Below, piece by piece: positions 36,471-45,297 of a DNA stretch of 64,000 bases; positions within the stretch are counted from its first letter, which is position 1, and every line of letters begins with the position of its first letter. The notes beneath the pieces are model-generated. The model made no database searches. It was given only the letters and a program-made list of their open reading frames with translations, and was not told where the DNA came from. A program made the translations under genes and the position numbers. The stretch is from Candidatus Chromulinivorax destructor. GTDB taxonomy: Bacteria > Babelota > Babeliae > Babelales > Chromulinivoraceae. The stretch covers positions 1 through 64,000 of the forward strand of contig NZ_CP025544.1 in the NCBI RefSeq assembly GCF_003366055.1. Reading direction: 5' to 3'.

Positions 36471-36863
36471 ATGAAAGTTGCAATAAAGAAAATATCAATG
36501 CTTGCCATGCTTGGGTTTATGCTGAATTCAACTACAAATTGTATACCTAAGCCTGAGTCACCTAGTTCAAAAGCTAGTGAGCCTAAGTCACAGACAGCTT
36601 ATGATAGTCAGCCTGAGTCTAATTCAAAAGCTAGTGAGTTTGATCAAAAGACAGCTGAAAGTCGTGATTCTAAGCCTAGTTTAAAAGCTTTTCAGCCTAA
36701 GCTTGATTCAAAAGGTAGTCAGCAGAAGCCAAATAAAATAATTACATCTCGTCAAGTAGATCAGATCAATCAAGATTTAATGATCATTACATCAAGAGCA
36801 AATTATTCTGATGCACTTGCTGATATACAATCAATTCTTAATGGTTTGCCAGACTCTAAGTAA
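36471..36863 (+). CDS. Exported low-complexity protein with imperfect internal repeats
   Basis: The 130-residue product has a hydrophobic N-terminus (IKKISMLAMLGFMLNSTTNC) that may be a signal or a lipoprotein signal with C24. Residues 25-90 contain three loose copies of a unit like S-K-A-S-E-P-K-S-Q-T-A, rich in Ser, Lys, Pro and Gln. The last 40 residues are helical. AAAAAGGGTAAAAA precedes the ATG. Function unknown; the middle is likely disordered. Confidence 0.7.
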   Translation: MKVAIKKISMLAMLGFMLNSTTNCIPKPESPSSKASEPKSQTAYDSQPESNSKASEFDQKTAESRDSKPSLKAFQPKLDSKGSQQKPNKIITSRQVDQINQDLMIITSRANYSDALADIQSILNGLPDSK

Positions 36864-36916
36864 GCATAGATTAATGTATCGCAAATTGTGATTATGTTAT
36901 TGAATTGATATACTAC

Positions 36917-36950
36917 AAGAAGGAAGTCTATAAAGCTTCCTTCTTTTTTT
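36917..36950 (+). terminator. Terminator upstream of miaA
   Basis: Hairpin AAGAAGGAAG / CTTCCTTCTT followed by a T run. It separates the low-complexity gene from miaA and rules out a start for miaA upstream of it. Confidence 0.85.
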
Positions 36951-36988
36951 GCTTCATAAATTTTAATTTGCATGTATTGGTTTTTTGT

Positions 36989-37996
36989 ATGAATAAAAAA
37001 TTTTCAATTGTGATCTCTGGCCCAACGGCAACTGGTAAAACTGACTTTGCTACAAATCTGGCAAATGATTTACCGATCGAAATAGTGAATGCTGATATTG
37101 GATCATTTTATACTTCGTTGACTGTTGGGACTGCAAAGCCAGCATGGAAAGATTCACCAATTCCCCACCATTTTTTTGATGTGATTGACGATACAACAAG
37201 TTGGACGGCTCCACAATTTCGTGAAAAGTTAGAGCTGTTATTGCAACAAATATGGTCGCGTGGCAACATTCCAGTGATTGTCGGTGGTTCAGCTTTTTAT
37301 ATCCAAGCATTTTTTTATAAGAATCATGAGTTGCTTCATCCAACAACAGAACTTATGCAGTCGCTAGAATCTCAGTCAGCTCAAGATTTGTGGGAGCAAC
37401 TGAATGAAGTTGATCCTGCGCGTTCAGCAAAGATTGACCCACATGATCATTATCGTTTAGTACGTGCTTTGGCGATTTGGCATACGCAAGGGCAAAAACC
37501 ATCAGATTTTGTACCAATCTTTCAACCATTATCTTCGTTTTATTTTCTTACACTCACGCGAGATCGCGATCAGTTGTACGACATGATTAATCAACGAGTG
37601 CAGATTATGATGCAAGCAGGTTGGCTGCAAGAAGTACAAGAGCTTGCACGCGATGCGCAGTGGAAAGATTTTTTGCTCAAGAAAAAAATGATCGGGTATG
37701 ATATATTGCTTGAGTACTTGCAAACACCAGATATACATAAAAATTTAGATGAGAGTCTTGCTACGATTGCACAATTAACGAGAAATTATGCAAAACGTCA
37801 AATTACTTTTTTGCATAGACTGCAAAAAAATGTACAAGAATCTTTGCAAACAAACGCAAAACATAGAGCGTTACCCTACGAAATAAAGGAATGTAACTTG
37901 ACTTTATGTGATCTTAGTTTATATATAAAGCAGTTATCTGACTTCGCTCTAGGAGCGCAGACGAGAGCTATCGAGAAGAAAATTCATAATCTTTAA
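36989..37996 (+). CDS. miaA: tRNA dimethylallyltransferase MiaA
   Basis: MiaA transfers the dimethylallyl group of DMAPP to A37 of tRNAs reading UNN codons. The ATG at 36989 gives 335 residues starting MNKKFSIVISGPTATGKT; the P-loop is G11-T18. Other family segments are IEIVNADIGSFY, PHHFFDVID, PVIVGGSAFYIQA and the late TRNYAKRQITFLHR. It heads the housekeeping block. The enzyme consumes an isoprenoid, so the cell must make or import DMAPP. Confidence 0.96.
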   Translation: MNKKFSIVISGPTATGKTDFATNLANDLPIEIVNADIGSFYTSLTVGTAKPAWKDSPIPHHFFDVIDDTTSWTAPQFREKLELLLQQIWSRGNIPVIVGGSAFYIQAFFYKNHELLHPTTELMQSLESQSAQDLWEQLNEVDPARSAKIDPHDHYRLVRALAIWHTQGQKPSDFVPIFQPLSSFYFLTLTRDRDQLYDMINQRVQIMMQAGWLQEVQELARDAQWKDFLLKKKMIGYDILLEYLQTPDIHKNLDESLATIAQLTRNYAKRQITFLHRLQKNVQESLQTNAKHRALPYEIKECNLTLCDLSLYIKQLSDFALGAQTRAIEKKIHNL

Positions 37997-38010
37997 CATG
38001 AGCATAATTT

Positions 38011-38688
38011 ATGGAACCACGTAACTCATATATGTCATCACACAAAGACCAGATAATTTTAACTCAGCGACAAGCAAGCATGATCATGGCAAGTATGATT
38101 ATTGTCTCGCTTTTTATTTTTATTACCGGATATTTTTTAGGCAAACGCACCGTTATTAATGATTTTTCATCACAGGTAACGCAAACTGCGCTGCATGATC
38201 AGATTGATTATTTGCTGACGTCTCAATCATTGCAATCATCAAAAGACGATGATGCTTCACTACAAGAAAACCAAGAGCCTGATGAAGTACCACACGTACA
38301 TGTTGCACATCAAGCATCTGCTCAATCAGAAAAAATACAAATTGGTTCTGATCTATCTTCATCTGCTGTAAAAAATAGTGAAATTGCATCACATAAAAAA
38401 GATGCTGTTATAAACAATACTTTACAATCTGACAGACAGTATGCTTGTCTTATTGGCTTTGGTACAAAAACAGCGGCAAACGCATTTGTGGCACGACTTA
38501 AAAAACATCATATTTCTGTAATTTTAAAGACGGTGATTAGCAAAACTGCGTCAGGAAAAACAAGAACATGGTTCCAGGCGATTACACCAACGTATGATTC
38601 GACAAAAGAGCTGCAAGATGTTGTTAATAAAGTAAAACGACTTGAGCATATTCGTGATAATGACATTACGTTTGTTCATGTAAAATAG
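38011..38688 (+). CDS. Membrane-anchored SPOR-domain-like protein
   Basis: The 225-residue product has a short cytoplasmic start, one membrane segment (about 28-47, SMIMASMIIVSLFIFITGYF), a Ser/Gln-rich linker, and a C-terminal domain (about 143-225) beginning QYACLIGFGTKTAANAFVAR. This has the pattern of SPOR domains, which bind denuded peptidoglycan at division sites. The match is by pattern and moderately sure. It starts 14 bases after miaA. Confidence 0.75.
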   Translation: MEPRNSYMSSHKDQIILTQRQASMIMASMIIVSLFIFITGYFLGKRTVINDFSSQVTQTALHDQIDYLLTSQSLQSSKDDDASLQENQEPDEVPHVHVAHQASAQSEKIQIGSDLSSSAVKNSEIASHKKDAVINNTLQSDRQYACLIGFGTKTAANAFVARLKKHHISVILKTVISKTASGKTRTWFQAITPTYDSTKELQDVVNKVKRLEHIRDNDITFVHVK

Positions 38689-38744
38689 GCAATCGAATCA
38701 AATAATTTAAAAAGCAAATAATTACGTAATAACAAAGGATATTT

Positions 38745-40667
38745 ATGATCACTTCATTGAGACGTTCTCTGAAAAGCAATGCGTATCGAATCTTTTTATG
38801 GATGTTTTTAGCGATTATGCTATTTGGTGGGCTGTCGTTTGATTTTACTGATAAATCAAAGTGGGCTATTAAAGTTTACAAACAAAAAATGATGGATCTT
38901 GATTGGTATCATGCGCTCATTACCAGCCAAAAACAGCTTGATTATATTGCATCACTTGGTATTAACTGGCCAAGAACTGAGCCACTAGATAAAGAAGTGT
39001 TACGTAATTCTATAAAAAAACTATTATTGCAGCACAATGCTCAAGAACTTGATTTACGAGTTCCTTCTGTTCTTGTGCAAGATCAGCTTGCAGCGGCATT
39101 ACAAGGTTTGCCAGAATACTTTTTTGACGCATCAGGCAGATTGAATGTAGCAATGCTTGAAAAACAGCTTGCTCCACGTACATTTGAAAGCTTTGTTGAT
39201 GAAATTGAAAATGAAATAAAAGCAAATCTTATCCATAATATTGTTGATTTAAGCTCTTCATACGTTCCAAGTTTTGAAGTTGCATCACAATATACACAAG
39301 ACTATGCAGATAAAAAATACACTGTTCTTACATTTTCATTGCAAAAAGCTCTTGAGCATGCAAAAAAAAATGAAGTATCAGATGAAGTTCTTGAACGCTT
39401 TTATAAAAAAAGTGAACACGGCGATGCGTATAAAACAACAGAAAAAAGAGCTGGTAATGTTTGGAAGTTTTCTGCGCATGATTATGGCATTTCAGTAAAT
39501 GATCAAGAAATTTTGGCATATTATGATGAACATAAACAATCAGATTATCTTGAATCGCCAGTGCAACTACAAGTTCGTAGAATTTATATTGATGCACAGG
39601 TAGCAGGCGCACGTGATATAATTGAAGCTATTCGTGAGCAAGTCGTAGCTGATCCAGCATTATTCCAGACACTTGCAAAAAAAATCAATACAGAAAAACC
39701 AAAAGGGCAAGGCGCGCAACGCACTGATTTCTTTGCAAAAGATTCAACAAAGTATGATGCAGTTTTGGTTCAAGCAGCTTTTGAGCAGTTACATACTGAT
39801 CTTGCTATCTCTGATGTTATTAAAACAGATGCTGGCTACGAAATCTTACAACGTGTTGCTCGCAAATCAGCAAAATATAAAACTTTGTCAGACGTGAAAA
39901 ATGAAATTAGTTCAATGTTGCTTGCTCAGAAATTTGAAAAAAGATTTCAGCAAGATGCGCAACGTGTAGCAGGTCACGCTGATTATAATAATTCTCAAGC
40001 AGTTGCATCGTTCATTGAAAAACGCAAAGGTCACAAAGAACATATATCACTTGAGTCGAGAAAATCTGACGTTATCAGCATGCATTTATTTCAAACTGAC
40101 AAAGACCATTATGCAGTGTTTATGGACGGTAAACATGGAATATTGTTGCAATGCACCGACGTATCTAAAAAAACATTAAAACCATTTGATCAAATAAAAT
40201 CGACTGTTCTTGCTGATTACTATGCAAAGCAAGCGCAACAAAATTTACAAACTGTTGCTGCAGATGCGATGAAAGATGCATTATCAGTTGATGTGCAAGA
40301 ATTAGCAAAAAAATATGATGCACAGCTGTCTCAAGCTCATTTTGCATACCAACATGGTAAAGTTGAGTCTTCAGATCTGTTACATCGTCCAGAAATTGCT
40401 CAAAAAGTTAGAAATTTAGAAGTTGTTGGTGAGATGGTTGATGTGGTAACTTCAACTGAAAGTTTCTTGATAATTCTTGATGAAGTTGCTCCAATTGATA
40501 AAAAAATCTTTGCTGAAAAAGAATTAATGATCAAAAACACGCTGTCAAGCAAGGCAAAATATAAAGGAAGAGATAGTTTTATTGCTTCTTTATATAGACG
40601 TGCTAAACTTAATTCTAAGATAGAAATTAAAGATCAACTGCTGAAAGACGCAAAAGAAACAGTATGA
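38745..40667 (+). CDS. PpiD/SurA-type peptidyl-prolyl isomerase, membrane-anchored
   Basis: The 640-residue protein has a cytoplasmic N-terminus, one membrane helix (about 13-32, YRIFLWMFLAIMLFGGLSF), a SurA_N-like chaperone region, and a parvulin domain around 265-365 (VQLQVRRIYID, DAVLVQAAFEQLHTD, VIKTDAGYEILQRV). It is the PpiD layout, a periplasmic folding factor on the inner membrane. Its TGA stop overlaps an ATG (ATGA) that starts a 22-codon frame leading into recA. Confidence 0.88.
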   Translation: MITSLRRSLKSNAYRIFLWMFLAIMLFGGLSFDFTDKSKWAIKVYKQKMMDLDWYHALITSQKQLDYIASLGINWPRTEPLDKEVLRNSIKKLLLQHNAQELDLRVPSVLVQDQLAAALQGLPEYFFDASGRLNVAMLEKQLAPRTFESFVDEIENEIKANLIHNIVDLSSSYVPSFEVASQYTQDYADKKYTVLTFSLQKALEHAKKNEVSDEVLERFYKKSEHGDAYKTTEKRAGNVWKFSAHDYGISVNDQEILAYYDEHKQSDYLESPVQLQVRRIYIDAQVAGARDIIEAIREQVVADPALFQTLAKKINTEKPKGQGAQRTDFFAKDSTKYDAVLVQAAFEQLHTDLAISDVIKTDAGYEILQRVARKSAKYKTLSDVKNEISSMLLAQKFEKRFQQDAQRVAGHADYNNSQAVASFIEKRKGHKEHISLESRKSDVISMHLFQTDKDHYAVFMDGKHGILLQCTDVSKKTLKPFDQIKSTVLADYYAKQAQQNLQTVAADAMKDALSVDVQELAKKYDAQLSQAHFAYQHGKVESSDLLHRPEIAQKVRNLEVVGEMVDVVTSTESFLIILDEVAPIDKKIFAEKELMIKNTLSSKAKYKGRDSFIASLYRRAKLNSKIEIKDQLLKDAKETV

Positions 40668-40732
40668 TAAAACAAAAGAATCTTGATAAGCACGTCGAAA
40701 ACGACGACTTAGATTTTAAAAAAAATCCTTAG
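40664..40732 (+). other. 22-codon leader frame fused to recA by a one-base shift
   Basis: The ATG overlaps the preceding stop (ATGA) and encodes [20 protein letters not shown], then N-P and TAG. Within it, A8 at 40718-40725 in the context A-AAA-AAT is a slippery sequence. A -1 shift there continues as [18 protein letters not shown], which aligns with the normal RecA N-terminus (E. coli: LAAALGQIEKQFGKG). Confidence 0.6.
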
Positions 40733-40734
40733 AA

Positions 40735-41697
40735 GTGACGTTTGCTCAGATTCAAAAGCAGTACGGCAAGGGTTCCGTCATGCTTTTAGGAGACAATCCT
40801 ATTGTTGATATTAAAACAATATCAACAGGATCGCTCCTCATCGATGATGCTATCGGTGTAGGCGGACTACCTTGTGGGCGTATTATTGAAGTCTTTGGAC
40901 CAGAATCTTCGGGGAAAACAACGTTAGCATTACAAACAATTGCTCAAGCTCAAAAGGCTGGCGGCATTTGTGCATTCATTGATGCTGAACATGCTTTAGA
41001 TCCAAAATATGCAGCGAAATTAGGTGTTCAAGTTGATGATTTAATCATCGCGCAACCTGATTTTGGCGAACAAGCACTTGATATTGCAGAAATGTTAATT
41101 CGCTCAGGCGCAATTGATATGATTGTAGTCGATTCTGTAGCTGCATTGGTACCTAAAGCTGAGTTAGAAGGCGATATGGGTGATACGCACGTTGGATTAC
41201 AAGCTCGATTGATGTCGCAAGCCTTAAGAAAGCTGACTTCAATTGTGCATAAGTCAAACACAATATTATTGTTCATTAACCAAGTTCGTCAAACCATTAG
41301 TGGTTTGTCATTTGGACCTAAAGAGACAACGAGTGGTGGTAAAGCATTAAAGTTTTATGCATCACTTCGACTTGATATTCGAAAAATAGCATCATTAAAG
41401 AAAAATGATGTACATTTTGGAAACAAAGTTGCTGTTAAAGTAGTAAAAAATAAGGTCGCGCCGCCTTTCAAATGCGTAGAAGTAGATTTATTGTTTAATG
41501 AAGGCATTAGCAAAGAACTTGATTTACTTGACATGGCGATATTACGCAATGTGATTAAACAGTCTGGCTCATGGTTTGCATTTGGCGATACAAAATTAGC
41601 GCAAGGTCGTGAGCAAGTTGTAGCTCTTTTAAAAGAAGATCAAAAACTTGTTGCCGATATTTTGGCAAAAATCAAAAGCGCGTCGATAACTGTTTAA
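40735..41697 (+). CDS. recA: Recombinase RecA (N-terminus possibly reached by frameshift)
   Basis: RecA forms filaments on single-stranded DNA for strand exchange and SOS signalling. The frame from the GTG at 40735 gives 320 residues with Walker A GPESSGKT (55-62), [37 protein letters not shown] and [15 protein letters not shown]. The GTG has no ribosome site, and the start cuts into the N-terminal helix used for filament packing. Homology continues upstream (SLEV before TFAQ) until a stop at 40717. The real N-terminus may therefore be the overlapping 22-codon frame joined at an A8 run. Confidence 0.95.
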   Translation: MTFAQIQKQYGKGSVMLLGDNPIVDIKTISTGSLLIDDAIGVGGLPCGRIIEVFGPESSGKTTLALQTIAQAQKAGGICAFIDAEHALDPKYAAKLGVQVDDLIIAQPDFGEQALDIAEMLIRSGAIDMIVVDSVAALVPKAELEGDMGDTHVGLQARLMSQALRKLTSIVHKSNTILLFINQVRQTISGLSFGPKETTSGGKALKFYASLRLDIRKIASLKKNDVHFGNKVAVKVVKNKVAPPFKCVEVDLLFNEGISKELDLLDMAILRNVIKQSGSWFAFGDTKLAQGREQVVALLKEDQKLVADILAKIKSASITV

Positions 41698-41733
41698 AAA
41701 TTATAGAGATTTTTTGTAGGAGTTAATTTTACA

Positions 41734-42270
41734 TTGAAGAAAAAAGCTCGTAAAAATCTGATAAACGATCAGATTGTCGCTGAAAATGTTCAAGTAATAT
41801 CAGTAAGTGGTGAAAACCTTGGTATTGTTTCATTGAAAAAAGCTTTAGAGCTTGCACAAGTTGCTCGTTTAGATCTTGTTATGCTCGACGAACAAGACAG
41901 CGAAATTCCTTTAGTAAAAGTGATGGATTTTGGTAAAAATCTATACGCTAAGAAAAAGAAAATGGCTGAAGGTAAAAAGAAGCAAAAAGTTGTTAAAACT
42001 AAAGAGCTGAAAATGAAGCCTAAAATTGGCATCCATGATTATCAAACAAAGATGAATCAGGGTATGAAATTTTTAGAAGCTGGTAATAAGCTTAAAGTTA
42101 CATTGACGTTTAGAGGTCGCGAAGTTCATTCAAAAGATGAGCGGGGAGAAGAGATGTTTGCTCAAGTTGATCAAACGTTTCTGGATGCAGGCTTAACAAA
42201 TATAGCACAAGAAAACGATCTAAAAGCAGGCCCTTTTTGGTCAAGAATTTATTATTTAAAAGCAAAGTAA
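41734..42270 (+). CDS. infC: Translation initiation factor IF-3
   Basis: IF-3 checks the start codon on the 30S subunit. The 178-residue product begins KKKARKNLINDQIVAENVQV and contains LDLVMLDEQDSEIPLVKVMD, GIHDYQTKMNQGMKFLEAG and VTLTFRGRE. The start is TTG with GTAGGAGTT 11 bases upstream. Rare start codons are typical of infC, because IF-3 represses its own mRNA through them. It heads the infC-rpmI-rplT operon. Confidence 0.97.
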   Translation: MKKKARKNLINDQIVAENVQVISVSGENLGIVSLKKALELAQVARLDLVMLDEQDSEIPLVKVMDFGKNLYAKKKKMAEGKKKQKVVKTKELKMKPKIGIHDYQTKMNQGMKFLEAGNKLKVTLTFRGREVHSKDERGEEMFAQVDQTFLDAGLTNIAQENDLKAGPFWSRIYYLKAK

Positions 42271-42279
42271 GGTTCAATT

Positions 42280-42474
42280 ATGCCTAAAATGAAAACAAAT
42301 TCATCAGCAAAAAAAAGATTCACAAAAAAAGGTGATGACAAGATTAAATATGCACAAGGTTACCGTCGTCACTTGTTGACTAAAAAAACAACAAAAAGAA
42401 AACGTGCATTACGCCAAGGCGCATACATCAATGCTGTTGACGTGCCAAGAATTTTAAGATTACTTCCAAATTAA
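42280..42474 (+). CDS. rpmI: Ribosomal protein bL35
   Basis: The 64-residue basic protein starts PKMKTNSSAKKRFTKKG, the L35 signature, and is placed between infC and rplT as in most bacteria. It lies nine bases after infC. Confidence 0.97.
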   Translation: MPKMKTNSSAKKRFTKKGDDKIKYAQGYRRHLLTKKTTKRKRALRQGAYINAVDVPRILRLLPN

Positions 42475-42497
42475 TTATAAGCATAAGGAATTAAATA

Positions 42498-42845
42498 ATG
42501 TCTAGAGTAAAACGTGGCATGGTCACGAAAAAACGTCACAAACGTTTATTAAAACAAACTAAAGGTTACTACGGACAACGTAAAAACGTTTTCTGTAGAG
42601 CTAAAGAAACATTAATGCGTGCATGGGCATACGCTTTCCATGGTAGAAAATTAAAGAAACGTAACATGCGTACTTTATTTATCGTTCGTATTAATGCGGC
42701 AGTTCGCCAATTTGATTATTCATACAGTACTTTCATTGCAAGCTTGAAAAAAGCTAACATTGTTCTTAACAGAAAAATGCTTGCTCAAATCGCGGTTTTT
42801 GAACCGACTGTATTTGCAAAAATTGTTCACGCTACAAAAAAATAA
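42498..42845 (+). CDS. rplT: Ribosomal protein bL20
   Basis: The 115-residue protein has the L20 pattern: SRVKRGMVTKKRHKRLLKQT, GYYGQRKNVFCRAKE, IVRINAAVRQFDYSYSTFI. AAGGAATTAAATA precedes the ATG. It is third in the infC operon. In other bacteria L20 represses this operon at the mRNA level; no such site was identified here. Confidence 0.97.
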   Translation: MSRVKRGMVTKKRHKRLLKQTKGYYGQRKNVFCRAKETLMRAWAYAFHGRKLKKRNMRTLFIVRINAAVRQFDYSYSTFIASLKKANIVLNRKMLAQIAVFEPTVFAKIVHATKK

Positions 42846-42852
42846 CTAGTTC

Positions 42853-42882
42853 TTGACGTAGCAAGTTTAATAATACTAGACT
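42853..42882 (+). promoter_or_regulatory. Possible promoter of the coiled-coil/zapA pair
   Basis: TTGACG (42853-42858), an 18-base gap, then TAGACT (42877-42882). The -35 is good and the -10 only fair. It lies 50 bases before the coiled-coil gene. Confidence 0.4.
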
Positions 42883-42931
42883 ATGTCAAAATTGGTTTAT
42901 TTATAAAAGCACCAAAACAAAGGAGAGTGTA

Positions 42932-43294
42932 ATGGGAACAATGCCTGAAAATAAAAATGAGCAAAATTTTCAAGTGAATTATGGTCTTAATTTGACTCTT
43001 TTGGAAGAAAAAGTTGTTAGATTAGTTGATTTGGTAAAACAATTCAAACAATCTAACCTTTCTTTGCAAGAAGAAAATATGATTTTGCAGGAAGAAGTTA
43101 AACTTCAGCAAAATAACATCCAAAACTTGCAAGAAGAGAATCAAATGCTAAAACATCAGTTGATGCGCACGGAAAATTCTTTGGTTGCTGAAACGAAAGA
43201 TCTTGAAGAGTTGAGTCAAGAAAAAATGATGACTAAGATGATCGTTGATGATTTGATTAGAAGTATTGATTCTTTAGTTGAACAAAAGGATTAA
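42932..43294 (+). CDS. Coiled-coil protein, possible ZapB-like division factor
   Basis: The 120-residue product is almost entirely coiled coil (NLTLLEEKVVRLVDLVKQFK, NLQEENQMLKHQLMRTENSL). There is no signal peptide. CAAAGGAGAGTGTA precedes the ATG. It is directly upstream of zapA, so a partner of ZapA in Z-ring assembly is a reasonable guess from context and build; the family is not proved. Confidence 0.7.
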   Translation: MGTMPENKNEQNFQVNYGLNLTLLEEKVVRLVDLVKQFKQSNLSLQEENMILQEEVKLQQNNIQNLQEENQMLKHQLMRTENSLVAETKDLEELSQEKMMTKMIVDDLIRSIDSLVEQKD

Positions 43295-43295
43295 G

Positions 43296-43580
43296 TTGGA
43301 CTCAGAATTAAAAAAATATCGAGCTCGTATTTTTGGAGATACCTATTCTATTGTAAGTGATGAAAAAGAGATCCTTATTTTAGAAGCGGTAAAAGTTGTT
43401 GATACTATTATGCGAGAAATAGCAGATGCATCGCAAGTTGTTGATCCTAAAAAGATTGCTATATTAACGGCTTTAAAAATAGCAGCGAGATCGCTTAATT
43501 TTGAGGCGGTTATGGAGCAAGAAAAACGCTTGTCGAGTAGAATTATGAACGTTCTTGATATGCAAGATGCTGTTTTATAA
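43296..43580 (+). CDS. zapA: Cell division protein ZapA
   Basis: ZapA cross-links FtsZ filaments. The TTG at 43296 is chosen because AAAAGGATTAAG precedes it by five bases; an earlier in-frame TTG at 43278 lies inside the upstream gene. The 94-residue product has the ZapA pattern: YRARIFGDTYSIVSDEKE, then a long helix (ILEAVKVVDTIMREIAD, KIAILTALKIAARSLNFEAV). It sits one base after the coiled-coil gene's stop, so translation is coupled. Confidence 0.8.
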   Translation: MDSELKKYRARIFGDTYSIVSDEKEILILEAVKVVDTIMREIADASQVVDPKKIAILTALKIAARSLNFEAVMEQEKRLSSRIMNVLDMQDAVL

Positions 43581-43618
43581 GCAAATTTTTTGTAAAAGAT
43601 TTTTTAGTGTTGTTTTTA

Positions 43619-43660
43619 TATAATAAGCCATTGGGATTATCCTTTTTGGCTTATTATTTT
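43619..43660 (+). terminator. Terminator of the zapA transcript
   Basis: TAATAAGCCA pairs with TGGCTTATTA over a 17-base loop, followed by TTTTTT. Confidence 0.8.
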
Positions 43661-43737
43661 TTAGATATGTTTGAAATTGAAATAAAATTATAGAAATATG
43701 AATTAAAGATTGCAAAACAGCAAATAGGATTTATCCG

Positions 43738-45294
43738 ATGATAGCAATAATATTAGTTGCAGCTGGGATAGCAGCAATACTAGCAGGAATGGTATTGTTC
43801 TATTTTGCCCAAAAAAAAATGGCTGAAGCTCAAAATCTTTTAGAGCAATCTGCTGAAAAGTGGAAAAATGCCAAACGTAATATAGAAAATGAACGACGTG
43901 AAGCCTATCTTAAAATTAAAGATGAGCTTTACGCTAAACGTAAAGAATTTGATTTCGAGTTAAAACAAGAAAAAGCTGAGCAAGATCGCTTGCGAGATAA
44001 GTTGAACGTTAAGTATGAAGCGCTTGCAAAAAAAGAGTTGAGACTTGATGACATTCGTCTTGAGTTACAACAAAAAGAGCGTGAAGTTTTAAAAATGAAC
44101 GATCTTGTTCGTTTAAACGAAAGCAAGCTTAAAGTTTTATATGATGATCTTATCTTAAAACTTGAACAATTAAGCAATATGACTCGTGATGATGCAAAAA
44201 GAGCTTTAATTGCAACGCTAGAAGATGAAGTTAAACACGTGAGTGAAAAATGGATTCAAAAAGTTGAGCAAGAAGCTCGTGATACTGCAAAAAAACGTGC
44301 AGCAGATATTACGGTTACGGCAATGCAACGATACGTTGCTGACCAGGTAACAGAAATAACTTCTGGTGTTGTTCATCTTCCTAACGAAGAGATGAAGGGT
44401 CGTATTATTGGTAAAGAAGGCCGTAACATTAAAGCGCTTGAAATGGCAACAGGTATGGAATTTGTTATTGGTGATACACCAGAAACAATTACTATCTCTG
44501 GCTTTAATCCAATTCGTCGTGAAATTGCAAAGAGATCTCTTGAGCGTTTGGTTAACGACGGTCGAATTAATCCAACTCGGATTGAAGAAACAGTTGCTAA
44601 GTGCGAAGAAGAGCTTGATGAGCTGATTCAAGAATACGGTAAAAATGCTATTTTAGAATTCAACTTACAGGGTGTACATCCTGAAATCGTAACCTTACTT
44701 GGTAAATTACATTTTAGAACAAGTTTTACACAAAACGTGCTACAACACGTAAAAGAAGTTGCAATTTTTTCTCGCATGATTGCAGAAGAATTGGGACTTG
44801 ATGGAAATATTGCTTTTAGAGCAGGTCTTTTACATGACATTGGTAAAGCGGTATCTGCAGACATCGAAGGGCCTCATGCTCTTGTTGGTGCAGACATTGC
44901 AAAACGATGTGGCGAATCTGATGACATTGTTAACGCAATTGCAGCGCACCATGAAGAAGTTCCCTACAAAAGTATTTATGCTCCTATCGTGGTGATAGCA
45001 GATACAATCTCTGCATCGCGTCCGGGTGCTCGTCGAGAAACATTCTCAGCGTACATCAAAAAGCTTGAAAAATTAGAAGAAATTGCAAACTCATACGATG
45101 GCGTTAAGAAAGCGTACGCTTTACAAGCTGGCCGTGAAATTAGAATTATCATCGAAGAAGATATTATGGACGATGATAAAACAGCAATCTTAGCTCGTGA
45201 CGTTGCAAAACGTATCGAAGAAGAGATGAATTTCCCTGGACAGATTAAAGTAAGTGTAATTCGTGAAAAACGTGCTGTAGAGTACGCAAGGTAG
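43738..45294 (+). CDS. rny: Ribonuclease Y
   Basis: RNase Y is a membrane-bound endonuclease that starts mRNA decay. The 518-residue length matches the family. Order: N-terminal membrane helix (MIAIILVAAGIAAILAGMVL), a long charged coiled coil (about 30-200), a KH domain (about 210-270, GRIIGKEGRNIKALEMATG) and an HD domain with HD at 365-366 (RAGLLHDIGKAVSADIEG) and AAHHEEVP. AATAGGATTTATCCG precedes the ATG. The YmdB gene follows after three bases, an arrangement also seen in Firmicutes. Confidence 0.97.
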   Translation: MIAIILVAAGIAAILAGMVLFYFAQKKMAEAQNLLEQSAEKWKNAKRNIENERREAYLKIKDELYAKRKEFDFELKQEKAEQDRLRDKLNVKYEALAKKELRLDDIRLELQQKEREVLKMNDLVRLNESKLKVLYDDLILKLEQLSNMTRDDAKRALIATLEDEVKHVSEKWIQKVEQEARDTAKKRAADITVTAMQRYVADQVTEITSGVVHLPNEEMKGRIIGKEGRNIKALEMATGMEFVIGDTPETITISGFNPIRREIAKRSLERLVNDGRINPTRIEETVAKCEEELDELIQEYGKNAILEFNLQGVHPEIVTLLGKLHFRTSFTQNVLQHVKEVAIFSRMIAEELGLDGNIAFRAGLLHDIGKAVSADIEGPHALVGADIAKRCGESDDIVNAIAAHHEEVPYKSIYAPIVVIADTISASRPGARRETFSAYIKKLEKLEEIANSYDGVKKAYALQAGREIRIIIEEDIMDDDKTAILARDVAKRIEEEMNFPGQIKVSVIREKRAVEYAR

Positions 45295-45297
45295 ATT

